From Candidatus Eisenbacteria bacterium (lineage in GTDB: Bacteria; Eisenbacteria; RBG-16-71-46; CAIMUX01; JAHJDP01): DNA of 46,135 nt. The translations under genes and the position numbers were made by a program. The notes beneath the pieces were generated by a model. It did no database searches. It worked only from the letters and a program-made list of their open reading frames with translations, and was not told the origin of the DNA. Shown piece after piece: positions 8,523 to 16,526 of the stretch. How positions within the stretch are numbered: the stretch's first letter is position 1; the number at the start of each line of letters is the position of its first letter. The stretch is from the NCBI GenBank assembly GCA_018831195.1, contig JAHJDP010000092.1, positions 1 through 46,135 on the forward strand. The letters are read 5' to 3'.

Positions 8523-9362
8523 ATGACTCAGATTGAAAAAGAGATCCCATCGCATTGGAGAAAAGATGTTTCTCTGGCCTCTTTCACCTCCTGGAGGATT
8601 GGCGGTCCGGCACTATATTTCGCGGAACCCCCCGATCCCTCCTCACTCGCGTCGGATCTCCGGGCCGGTTTTGATCTTCAGCTGCCCGTCTTCTTTATTG
8701 GAGGCGGAAGCAATATTCTGATTTCCGATCGGGGATTCCCCGGCCTCGTTGTGCGTTACAGGGATCGCTCTATTCGTCTCCACGTTGAGGAAGATGGCAG
8801 ATCAGCGCGGCTCCGGGCGGGCGCCAATGCCGCACTTGCCGGAACGGCCCGCGCCATGGCCTATCGGGGTTGGGCCGGACTGGAATGGGCGGAAGGTATT
8901 CCCGGCACGATCGGCGGCGCAATCGTCGGGAACGCCGGGGCCTTTGGCGGCGATATCAGCCAGGTCTTACTTCGGCTGGAGATCCTTGAAAAGGCATCAA
9001 AAATCATTCAATGGGACCCGGACCGGCTTTCCTATGGTTACCGGACGAGCGCTTTAAAGGAAAATCCGTCGGGTGATGTGCTCGTTTTAACGGGTGAATT
9101 TTTGCTACAAAGTGAAAACCCGACCGAGCTGAGAAGAAGGATGGTTCACTTTTCTCACAAAAGACGGCGATCGACACCAGCGAAAGCATCCTGCGGATCG
9201 GTTTTCAAAAACCCCCCGGGAGAAGCGGCGGGACGACTCATCGAGTCTTCCGGCCTCAAGGGAAAAATCTGCGGCAACATGATGGTTTCAGATATCCATG
9301 CCAACTATATTGTGAATCAGGGAGACGGCAAGGCAGTGGAAGCCCTGTCCCTCATTCGGTAG
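8523..9362 (+). CDS. murB: UDP-N-acetylenolpyruvoylglucosamine reductase (MurB), interrupted by an in-frame TAG
   Basis: MurB reduces UDP-GlcNAc-enolpyruvate to UDP-MurNAc with FAD and NADPH in peptidoglycan synthesis. The FAD-binding part shows FTSWRIGGPA (21-30), FFIGGGSNILISD (57-69) and EGIPGTIGGAIVGNAGAFGG (124-143). The substrate domain shows CGSVFKNP with the catalytic Ser at 226, followed by AAGRLIESSGLKG. The frame stops at TAG 9360-9362 after LSLIR (residue 279). The same frame then continues for 34 codons with the expected MurB C-terminus, VRDTVFEKTGIVLRPEIRFIG, including the conserved catalytic Glu (codon 296). As written the product lacks that Glu and should be inactive. The start ATG 8523 aligns with family N-termini; its ribosome-binding site is weak. 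Confidence 0.85.
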   Translation: MTQIEKEIPSHWRKDVSLASFTSWRIGGPALYFAEPPDPSSLASDLRAGFDLQLPVFFIGGGSNILISDRGFPGLVVRYRDRSIRLHVEEDGRSARLRAGANAALAGTARAMAYRGWAGLEWAEGIPGTIGGAIVGNAGAFGGDISQVLLRLEILEKASKIIQWDPDRLSYGYRTSALKENPSGDVLVLTGEFLLQSENPTELRRRMVHFSHKRRRSTPAKASCGSVFKNPPGEAAGRLIESSGLKGKICGNMMVSDIHANYIVNQGDGKAVEALSLIR

Positions 9363-9467
9363 GTCCGCGATACGGTTTTTGAAAAGACGGGAATCGTGCT
9401 GCGTCCCGAAATCCGCTTCATCGGCTTTGAAGAAGATGACATTGGCGACATTTTGTCGGTGGTTTAG
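9360..9467 (+). pseudogene. murB: Detached C-terminal segment of MurB beyond the in-frame amber codon
   Basis: TAG 9360-9362 is followed in the same frame by 34 sense codons ending at TAG 9465-9467. They encode the conserved last helix and strand of MurB, with the proton-donating Glu in LRPE. The restored protein would be 314 residues, normal for type II MurB. The extension ends on the convergent pheT stop (TAA at 9466-9464), the natural spacing for an intact gene. A single C-to-T change (CAG to TAG) would explain it. Confidence 0.8.
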
Positions 9468-11329
9468 CTCTTTCTCCATACATCCTGATTCACCGGGTTT
9501 TCTCCCATCAAGGCCAGCAGCGATCCTTCCATGACAATGACCGGATTTGTGAGACCCAATCGCTCGAGGATCTCAGGATGCACTTCACCGAAAATGAGAA
9601 CCTCGCTTTTCTCTCCTTGGGGATTGTTTCGAATGGCCCGCGCTCCGCGGCCCGCGAGGAATGGCGCTTCATCGTATGGTTCCAAATCCATGGTGCAATC
9701 GAATTCCAACGCGACTGACTGCGCAATGGCCTTCATTTCAGCAAAACCGGCGGAGGGATAAACAATAGCGCAGCCGATATGGCGTTCTTCGCGGGCGCCC
9801 GTTTCAGAGAACCGGTCCAACAAGGTGATATCACCAATCTCGAAGATGTTTTGTGGCAAGGGCCGATGCCGGTTTTGGTGAAGAATTTGAAGAAGACCCG
9901 GTATCAACTGTGTGCGCAACTGACTCTGATCACGACTGATGGGATTGTCGATACGCGCCGCATCCTTAGAAGGTTCCCGGCCGAGCATCAGGTCATTCGT
10001 TTCCGGATTGGTCAAGACTAATGCCATAACTTCAATCAATCCCAGACCCGTCAGGATTTCCCGGGCCTTCCCTGAATAGATTTCAACGGGCCGTTCAGAG
10101 GGTTTCGTGGTAACCGGTAGAAGTATCTTTGGAATTTTGTCATATCCATACGCGATGGCGAGATCCTCAAAGAGGTCCACCTCGTGGAGAATATCGTTCC
10201 GATAAGCGGGAATTTCCACAGCTATGGAATTTTCGCCTTCCGGCATCGCCCCATGTCGCATGCGCCTTAGGAGGTCGACCGCTTCATTTTGCGATAGATC
10301 AATACCCAGTACTTTCCGGGCCTCCCTCAATGAAATGATTCGGCTCTCCGATTTCAGGTTGGGCGTGATGCGTTCGTTTTTATCTGAATCCAGCACGCGG
10401 ACAGCCCGAATCCTCATCTCTGGAATCAATTCCTTTAGACTCGTAACAAGAATGTTCAGTGCCTTGCCGACCGCCCTATCATTATGACCGGTGACATCGA
10501 CAAAAAGTCTGGTTGAAGATTGCGTCACCCGCGTCTCCTCACTATTGATAATCGGCGGCATTGAGAGAACGCGGCCATCGGCATCATGGAGGATCGGATA
10601 ATGAGTAAAACCCTTCAGGAGATGCGTATACCCTACTCCCTTTGGATGCTCCTCCAGAATTCGATTCAGGCTCCAATCCTCTCCCTCTGTCGCACCTAAT
10701 GGTCTAAAAAAGAAGGAAGCAGGATCTTTCGCCGTATAGGTAAATGGAGGTTTAACACTATCCAAGTCATAAACGCCAATGCTGGCATGCCGTCGGTCCC
10801 GTCCCAAGGCCCAATGGAGATTCTCCTGAAGTTTCATCAGGATTTTAACGCGCTCCTCATCCAACGTCACATTTTCCAGGACGGCCACCGCGATCTTTGG
10901 GCGTAGAGAGGTCGGCCGGCTTACGATCCCGTCGACAGTGAGATCACAGCAGGGATCCTCGACTTTCAGCGTTCTAGGACCGGTTTCAATATTGAGGTAT
11001 CCGCGCAGGGCGCGGCCCAATCCGCCCGGGTCAAACAGATCAGGACGAACGGCCAGCAGATCCATCCTCAAGACCTCAAGATCAGGCAGAGGCTCCGATG
11101 CCCCCCTTTCACGCAATTCAAATCCGCACTCCGGACACTCGAGTGGAATTTCTTCTTGGGGTGATAACTCCAATATGAAGCGGCACTGGTTGCAGCGATG
11201 GCGCTGCATAACTTGCAGCCCCTCTACATCGCAACCCATAAGACCGAGGGTCTTCTCAAGTGACTCGGCCTCGATGGGCCTGCCAATGACTTCCTGTAAT
11301 TGTTCTACCGGGATTCCAACGACGGGCAT
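9464..11329 (-). CDS. pheT: Phenylalanyl-tRNA synthetase beta subunit, archaeal/eukaryal type, with a Cys4 insertion
   Basis: This subunit pairs with PheS to charge tRNA-Phe. From ATG 11329 it is 621 residues, starting MPVVGIPVEQLQEVIG, the usual opening of the archaeal/eukaryal PheT class; the long frame upstream only overlaps pheS. NRPDLL-like VRPDLFDPGGLGRALRGYL (~94-112), the B3/4 editing-like region, the B5 domain (SLREARKVLGI) and the catalytic-like C-terminal domain (IFEIGD, GARAIR) are visible. It lacks the bacterial-type N-terminal EMAP/OB domain and C-terminal anticodon-binding domain. An insertion near residues 44-75 carries CNQC (46-49) and CPEC (65-68), a zinc-ribbon pattern. It overlaps the 3' end of pheS by 25 bases. 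Confidence 0.88.
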   Translation of the reverse strand: MPVVGIPVEQLQEVIGRPIEAESLEKTLGLMGCDVEGLQVMQRHRCNQCRFILELSPQEEIPLECPECGFELRERGASEPLPDLEVLRMDLLAVRPDLFDPGGLGRALRGYLNIETGPRTLKVEDPCCDLTVDGIVSRPTSLRPKIAVAVLENVTLDEERVKILMKLQENLHWALGRDRRHASIGVYDLDSVKPPFTYTAKDPASFFFRPLGATEGEDWSLNRILEEHPKGVGYTHLLKGFTHYPILHDADGRVLSMPPIINSEETRVTQSSTRLFVDVTGHNDRAVGKALNILVTSLKELIPEMRIRAVRVLDSDKNERITPNLKSESRIISLREARKVLGIDLSQNEAVDLLRRMRHGAMPEGENSIAVEIPAYRNDILHEVDLFEDLAIAYGYDKIPKILLPVTTKPSERPVEIYSGKAREILTGLGLIEVMALVLTNPETNDLMLGREPSKDAARIDNPISRDQSQLRTQLIPGLLQILHQNRHRPLPQNIFEIGDITLLDRFSETGAREERHIGCAIVYPSAGFAEMKAIAQSVALEFDCTMDLEPYDEAPFLAGRGARAIRNNPQGEKSEVLIFGEVHPEILERLGLTNPVIVMEGSLLALMGENPVNQDVWRKS

Positions 11330-12867
11330 ATCGGCGCTTCCTTTAACCATTGAATATCGGGAAGGTAAAGATCCCGCATATGTGTCACTCCGTGGCGGAG
11401 CATGGCCAATCGTTCCAGACCCAGGCCCCAGGCCAGGACAGGGACGTTGCAGCCGAGAGGGCGCGTCACCTCCGGTCTGAAGACCCCCGCGCCGCCCATC
11501 TCGACCCACGTCTTTCTCGGTTCGTAGAAGATGAAGACCTCGACACTCGGTTCCGTATAAGGAAAGAATGCCGGCCGGAATTCATAATTTTTAAAACCCA
11601 TTCCTTCATAGAAGGCGCCAAGGGTGCCCAGAAGGGTGGAGAATGTTCCGGCGTCGTCGATGATGATGCCGTCAACCTGTGTAAAAACGGGGAGATGTTT
11701 GTACGTTATCGCCTCACGCCGGAAAACACGGCCAACACAGAAAACCCGTTGTGGCCCCTTCGGATTCTTGGCGAGGGCCCGAACGGTGGCCGCCGTTGTA
11801 TGTGTTCTCAAGACGGTCCCCTGGGCCAACTCCGGATTCCAGGGGATCTCCCATCCGCGCGATCCGGTCTCGCCCCCATCCTCATGAACACGGCGGACGC
11901 GCTCGACGAGGACACTATCCGCAGGAAGATCGGCGCGGGAAGGCTCCTTCATATAGAAGGTATCTTGCATTTCTCGGGCCGGATGATCCTGGGGTTGAAA
12001 AAGGGCATCGAAATCCCAAAAAGCCGATTCGACGAAGGGTGAGACGATTTCGGTGAACCCCATCCTCAGGAAAGCATTCCGGGTGCCTTGTATGACCGCC
12101 TGCAGCGGATGGATTTTACCGGAAACAACCGGTTTGACATCGAGGCGGACATCGTAGGGTTTCAGCTTGGCCTCTTTCCATTCACCACTGGCGAGGAGTT
12201 CGGGTGTTAGCTGCGACACCTCCAATTGAGGCTTTATTCCGACAAAGGCCGCCCGCCCCGCCTCCGACATCTTGGGGAAGCGCTGCTTTCGCGTCTTGAT
12301 GTCAAGGAGACGCCGCTTTTGACTCAGAGTCTGGATTTCCGCTTCCGATGGAATCGAAGGAGCGGACGCCAAAGCGGTCTCCGGCGCCCGTTGCTCCGGC
12401 TGTTGCGCCAGCCAGTTTAAAAACGCCTCTTCGGCCGTTTGACCCGCTAAATCCTTCCGGCCTTGTTCCGTTATGCGAAGGGAAGGACCCTCTTGCTCCG
12501 CCCAATCACGCTGCCGCAGGAAGCGCAATATACCGCCGACCGCCTTGGGCTCCATGCCTACCCTTCCGGCGATCTCTTGCATAGAGCATTGCCCATCCGA
12601 TTCCTGCAGGGCCCGAAGGATCCGGCGTTCCGGCAAACCATGTTCAACGGTTTCGATACCGGCTTCAGTTAAACAATAGATCCGTGTTTGAGTTTCTGTC
12701 GTCTCAACCCAGCCCCGCCGTTCCAGTAGAACGACCGCAGCGGCGACTTGGGATTGATCCGCACCGAGTTTCCGGGCCATGTCCTCGACATTCCCGGCAT
12801 CGCTTTCTTCAACCAGATATTGTAACACTTTGAACTCGGACTCGGGGATCCTGGTTTCGTTAGCCAT
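11305..12867 (-). CDS. pheS: Phenylalanyl-tRNA synthetase alpha subunit, archaeal/eukaryal type
   Basis: This is the catalytic class II aminoacyl-tRNA synthetase subunit. At 520 residues it is far longer than the usual bacterial PheS (~330-350) and matches the archaeal/eukaryal class. The first ~165 residues are winged-helix modules (LERRGWVE, FLRQRDWAE) in place of the bacterial N-terminal coiled coil. The core shows motif 2 (FRREAITYKHLPVF) and motif 3 (GLGLERLAMLRHGV), and ends YLPDIQWL. The start at ATG 12867 is preceded by AGAGGA; an in-frame ATG at 12888 lies inside rsmE. It overlaps pheT, a coupled operon. Known cases in bacteria (e.g. spirochaetes) are usually put down to ancient transfer. 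Confidence 0.9.
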   Translation of the reverse strand: MANETRIPESEFKVLQYLVEESDAGNVEDMARKLGADQSQVAAAVVLLERRGWVETTETQTRIYCLTEAGIETVEHGLPERRILRALQESDGQCSMQEIAGRVGMEPKAVGGILRFLRQRDWAEQEGPSLRITEQGRKDLAGQTAEEAFLNWLAQQPEQRAPETALASAPSIPSEAEIQTLSQKRRLLDIKTRKQRFPKMSEAGRAAFVGIKPQLEVSQLTPELLASGEWKEAKLKPYDVRLDVKPVVSGKIHPLQAVIQGTRNAFLRMGFTEIVSPFVESAFWDFDALFQPQDHPAREMQDTFYMKEPSRADLPADSVLVERVRRVHEDGGETGSRGWEIPWNPELAQGTVLRTHTTAATVRALAKNPKGPQRVFCVGRVFRREAITYKHLPVFTQVDGIIIDDAGTFSTLLGTLGAFYEGMGFKNYEFRPAFFPYTEPSVEVFIFYEPRKTWVEMGGAGVFRPEVTRPLGCNVPVLAWGLGLERLAMLRHGVTHMRDLYLPDIQWLKEAPICPSLESR

Positions 12868-12877
12868 CCGTTCCTCT

Positions 12878-13666
12878 TTATGTGGCAAGCAAACGATCCT
12901 GGAGAAGACTCAGAAGATTGACCACCGCTGTTTCGGATCGCAAGCGGTGCGGCCCAAGGGAAACAGCCCAACCGGGCACCCCTCGCAACTGCTCCTCCTC
13001 TTCCTCCTCCCATCCTCCTTCGGGACCAACCAGCGCGAGAAAAGTCCCATTCCCATCATGCCGCAACGTTTCGCCCGACGGAAGCCGCTCCCCGGAGGGG
13101 ACGGCCCAAACAATCCGCCGGTCGCCGCATCGGCTCAAGAGCGACTCAAGATCACTGGGAGGCTCCAGGCGGGGTCTCCAGGCTCGGCCGGATTGTTTCA
13201 TCGCAGAAATGATAACCCTCTCCCACCGCTCGAGCCGCTTGGGTAATCGCTCTTCGACGGGAATAACGGTCGTCCTTTGCGTTACGATGGGTTGAATTTT
13301 GCGCACGCCCAATTCCGTCGCCTTTTCAAGGATCCAATCGAGGCGGCTGGACCGGTGCAGCAGCGGCATCCCCAATGAAATGTCCCACGGAAACTCCCGG
13401 GATGAGGGGCGGCTATCCTCGATCTGGAGCTGCACCCGGCGTCCAAGGCTTTCACCGATAACAACAAGGAATTCATTTCCTTCGCCATCGATCCCGCGAA
13501 CCCGGTCCCCCTTCCTGAGGCGCCAGACCCTTAAGGCGTGATGTGACTCATCTTTTGAGAGGAGAGGGCCATCCGGTCCCTGAAGATCGCGCGGTGGGAC
13601 ATAGAGGAATCTCTCTTCTTCAACATTCCAAGCATTTGATGCATCTGTCGGGGGGCCGGAAGACAT
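12878..13666 (-). CDS. rsmE: 16S rRNA m3U1498 methyltransferase RsmE
   Basis: This SPOUT-class methyltransferase methylates U1498 of 16S rRNA in the assembled 30S subunit using SAM. The 262-residue protein has the PUA-like N-terminal domain (SHHALRVWRLRKGD) and the knotted C-terminal domain with LVGPEGGW followed by a Glu run, then SLGPHRLRSETAVVNLL, the family's SAM-binding motif. The residue before ETA is RS rather than the more common RT. It lies 6 bases after dnaJ and 10 bases before pheS. DnaJ-rsmE adjacency is common in bacteria, although prmA is missing between them here. Confidence 0.92.
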   Translation of the reverse strand: MSSGPPTDASNAWNVEEERFLYVPPRDLQGPDGPLLSKDESHHALRVWRLRKGDRVRGIDGEGNEFLVVIGESLGRRVQLQIEDSRPSSREFPWDISLGMPLLHRSSRLDWILEKATELGVRKIQPIVTQRTTVIPVEERLPKRLERWERVIISAMKQSGRAWRPRLEPPSDLESLLSRCGDRRIVWAVPSGERLPSGETLRHDGNGTFLALVGPEGGWEEEEEEQLRGVPGWAVSLGPHRLRSETAVVNLLSLLQDRLLAT

Positions 13667-13672
13667 ATCAGC

Positions 13673-14860
13673 TCATTCCTCAGAAACGCCAAACATCTCC
13701 TTAACGCGATCAAAGAAGCCCTTACCGGGTTTGGGTATCTCTTCCCCTTTGGTGTTCGCGAGTTCTTCGAACAGCTCGCGCTCCTTTGGATTCAATTTCT
13801 GGGGTGTCCAGACAAGGATGCGGATAAGAAGATCCCCCGTGCCGCTCCCCCTTACCCTGGGTAGACCCTTATTCCTCAGCCGCAGGATTTTCCCTGATTG
13901 AACACCGGGTGGAACTTGAAATCTGACCTTTCCATCCAATGTCGGCACTTCAACGGGTCCTCCTAAGGCCGCACGAGCAAAACTGATAGGGACGATGGTT
14001 AAGATGTTGTCTCCATGTCTCTCGAATTGATCATGCGGCTTCTCTTCAATAATCGCCAGTAAATCGCCGGCCGGCCCCCCGCGTAGTCCGGTATGCCCCT
14101 GTCCATCAAGTCTCAGATAGTTGCCGTTCATGACGCCTTTGGGGATATGAATCACGGTCGTTTCGGTCCCCTCGATCCGGCCGTCGCCGCCGCATACCTT
14201 GCAGGGATCGGCGATGATATTCCCTTCGCCATGGCAGCGGGGACAGGTCTGGACACTGACCATTTGACCGAAAAAGGATCGTTGAACCGTTCGAACTTGT
14301 CCGGCCCCCTGACATTGAAGGCACTCCGTTATGCCGCCGGATCCTTGGTATCCCTTGGTCCCACAGGCGACACACTTAATCAGTTTTTTGACCCTGACCT
14401 TTTTGTCCACGCCCTTGGCGATTTCCCCAAGACTCAGATGGAGATGGATTTGTATATCGCCGCCACGGCGGGAACGTTGCCGGCTTCGCCCCTGGGTCCG
14501 GCCACCGCCGAAGATATCCCCCAAGCCCCCCAAATCACCAAAATCACGCATGAAAGCACGAAGGGCGTCGGAGAGATCAAATTCGACGCCTCCCGGGCCA
14601 AATCCGCCGAATCCAGACCGCCCGCCGCCGGCCGGATCGAAAGCGGCATGGCCATATTGTTCGTAAAGCCGGCGTTTCTCTGTATCCCGGAGAATCTCGT
14701 AGGCTTCCGTCGCCTCCTTGAATTTTTCCTCGGCTTGCGCATCACCTGGATTGCGATCGGGATGGTGTTTCAAGGCGAGCTTACGATAGGCCTTTTTAAT
14801 TTCCTCTTCGCCCGCCTCCCGGGGAACACCCAATACCTCGAAGTAGTCGCGTTTACTCAT
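13673..14860 (-). CDS. dnaJ: Chaperone protein DnaJ (Hsp40)
   Basis: DnaJ delivers unfolded clients to DnaK and stimulates its ATPase. The 395-residue protein shows the J domain with HPD at 33-35, a Gly/Phe-rich linker, and four CxxCxGxG zinc-binding repeats ([32 protein letters not shown]). The C-terminal beta-sandwich domains carry [15 protein letters not shown]. The first repeat has Thr-Lys in place of the usual x-Gly. It leads the dnaJ-rsmE-pheS-pheT unit behind a sigma70-like promoter. No grpE, hrcA or dnaK is nearby, and I see no CIRCE element. Start ATG 14860 has AAGGAG about 12 bases upstream. Confidence 0.95.
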   Translation of the reverse strand: MSKRDYFEVLGVPREAGEEEIKKAYRKLALKHHPDRNPGDAQAEEKFKEATEAYEILRDTEKRRLYEQYGHAAFDPAGGGRSGFGGFGPGGVEFDLSDALRAFMRDFGDLGGLGDIFGGGRTQGRSRQRSRRGGDIQIHLHLSLGEIAKGVDKKVRVKKLIKCVACGTKGYQGSGGITECLQCQGAGQVRTVQRSFFGQMVSVQTCPRCHGEGNIIADPCKVCGGDGRIEGTETTVIHIPKGVMNGNYLRLDGQGHTGLRGGPAGDLLAIIEEKPHDQFERHGDNILTIVPISFARAALGGPVEVPTLDGKVRFQVPPGVQSGKILRLRNKGLPRVRGSGTGDLLIRILVWTPQKLNPKERELFEELANTKGEEIPKPGKGFFDRVKEMFGVSEE

Positions 14861-14996
14861 GCCCTCATTTGGCTCCTTCTTGTGAGCTGCTTCCCTTTTC
14901 TCTGTGCGCCATCGTTGAATGATACCAATTCAAGGACCACTCATCCGGGGCACATCAGTGAAATGCGTGGGGAAAGGTTATTGAGATCAGATTCAT

Positions 14997-15025
14997 AATG
15001 TAGCCCAGGGACCGGTGAGGGTCAA
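14997..15025 (-). promoter_or_regulatory. Candidate sigma70-type promoter for dnaJ-rsmE-pheS-pheT
   Basis: Read on the minus strand, -35 TTGACC (15025-15020) and -10 TACATT (15002-14997) are 17 bases apart. It lies in the only sizeable gap (14861-15075) between the sugar-transferase gene and dnaJ, leaving a leader of about 130 bases. No second feature is clear in the gap. Confidence 0.45.
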
Positions 15026-15075
15026 GTTGGCCCCCCATGGAAAGGGGATGGAGCGATCCTGTTGCCGGCCGGCCT

Positions 15076-16509
15076 TCAGTTCCCCCTTGAAACGATAACG
15101 GAACGGAGGGTCATGAAGAGGATGCGCAAATCCAACCAGAGCGACCAATTTTCAATGTAATAGAGATCGTACCGGGTCCGTTCTTCTATCGGGACGTTTC
15201 CTCGGAGTCCATTGACCTGCGCCCATCCCGTGACGCCGCTCTTGACACGATGGCGATCAAAGTAATCGGGTACATGGTCCTGGAATTTCTCGACGAAGTG
15301 GGGCCGTTCCGGCCGAGGGCCGACAAGGCTCATCTCCCCCTTAAAAACGTTCCACATCTGCGGAAGCTCATCCAAGCTCCACTCTCTGATGAATTGCCCC
15401 ACATGCGTCCTGCGATCATCATTTTCCCGGGCCCAAACCGGACCTGTTTCCGATTCGGCATCGGTCCGCATCGACCGATACTTAAACATATTGAAAATAC
15501 GGCGGTCTCTTCCGATGCGTTCCTGTTTGTAAAAGACAGGGCGACCCGATTCAATGAGGACCGCAAGAGCGATACCACCCATGAGTGGTGCGAACAGAAT
15601 TAGGAAGAGTGTGGATAAAATAAGATCGAGGGCTCGCTTGATAACGCCATTCCAACCGGCCAGCGGTATCTCCCGGAGACGGATGACAGGGACGCCGTCA
15701 ATCGTATCCATGCGCGTTGTATGTGTCATGAGTCCCAGGAGGCCGGGGATGAACTCATAGTCAATATCCAAATCGCGGCAGCTCTTTAATACATCCAACA
15801 GGATCGATTGATCCTCCATCGGAAGGGCCAGAATCAGGAGATCGAGCCTTTTTTCCTCGGCGATCCGGTGCGTCATCTTCCAGGAGCCCAATTGTCTCGG
15901 TGTGCTCTCCGGATCCTCGGGCCCAAGGATGTACCCCGCGAAGGCATAAGAAACCCCGCGAACATGCTGAAGCGCGGATGCGACCCGGTGGCCATGACTC
16001 GTGGCGCCTAAAACGGCGAAGCGAATCGGTTGCCGGCGGAGACGCCGCAGAAAAATCCGCGCGCCGTAGCGCCGGCCGGCGAGTATAAATCCCAGAGCAA
16101 GAACCCAGACAATAACCAGTGTGAGGCGTGAAAAAGAAACGCCGCGAAAAAAGAAGGTCAATGCCGCTGAGAGCAGGATGGCCAGAATAGAGGCCTTAAT
16201 AAGGGCCTCCATTCCGGGTCCGAACCCAGGACGGCGGATGGTATACAGACCGAAGGCATGGAAAATGGCCAGCCAAAGAAGGATGGAGGCCAATGCGGCG
16301 TAGAGATACAGGTCCAACCCGGGATCGCCTTTGGAAACCGGGAGAAGAGCGACAAAAAGCGGAAGGTGGAATCGAATGAAATAGCCGAGAATGAAGGCCA
16401 GCAGGATGCCCGTCACATCGGTCAGGTGACGGATGAACTGGAACCAGGTTTCACGTTTTCGCCGCTCGATATATCCCATGGCGCCCCTGGAAATCGGTAC
16501 GATCATCAT
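15076..16509 (-). CDS. Polyprenyl-phosphate sugar-1-phosphate transferase (WcaJ/EpsE-like)
   Basis: Enzymes of this family put the first sugar-1-phosphate on undecaprenyl phosphate to begin exopolysaccharide or O-glycan synthesis at the inner membrane. The 477-residue protein has several N-terminal membrane segments, a CoA-binding-like Rossmann middle (FAVLGATSHG), another membrane helix near residue 290, and the bacterial sugar-transferase domain (FYKQERIGRDRRIFNMFKYR, SLDELPQMWNVFKGEMSLVG, PRPERPHFVE, SGVTGWAQVNGLRG). A start at ATG 16479 (residue 11, with CAGGGG upstream) is also possible. It follows a family 4 glycosyltransferase by 17 bases. The sugar is unknown. Confidence 0.9.
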   Translation of the reverse strand: MMIVPISRGAMGYIERRKRETWFQFIRHLTDVTGILLAFILGYFIRFHLPLFVALLPVSKGDPGLDLYLYAALASILLWLAIFHAFGLYTIRRPGFGPGMEALIKASILAILLSAALTFFFRGVSFSRLTLVIVWVLALGFILAGRRYGARIFLRRLRRQPIRFAVLGATSHGHRVASALQHVRGVSYAFAGYILGPEDPESTPRQLGSWKMTHRIAEEKRLDLLILALPMEDQSILLDVLKSCRDLDIDYEFIPGLLGLMTHTTRMDTIDGVPVIRLREIPLAGWNGVIKRALDLILSTLFLILFAPLMGGIALAVLIESGRPVFYKQERIGRDRRIFNMFKYRSMRTDAESETGPVWARENDDRRTHVGQFIREWSLDELPQMWNVFKGEMSLVGPRPERPHFVEKFQDHVPDYFDRHRVKSGVTGWAQVNGLRGNVPIEERTRYDLYYIENWSLWLDLRILFMTLRSVIVSRGN

Positions 16510-16526
16510 TACAATCGATGTGCTTC

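Noticed and set aside
9360-9362. Genome-wide pyrrolysine or other UAG recoding
   Set aside because: At least five other genes here end naturally at TAG (pheS, glmM, GT4, FAH protein, FlgD-domain protein), with no homologous extension behind them.
11350-12042. 230-codon plus-strand open frame across pheS
   Set aside because: It is antisense to a clear PheS with all class II motifs and shows no motif of its own.
14093-14998. 301-codon plus-strand open frame across dnaJ
   Set aside because: It is antisense to DnaJ; the minus frame has HPD and four zinc-finger repeats.
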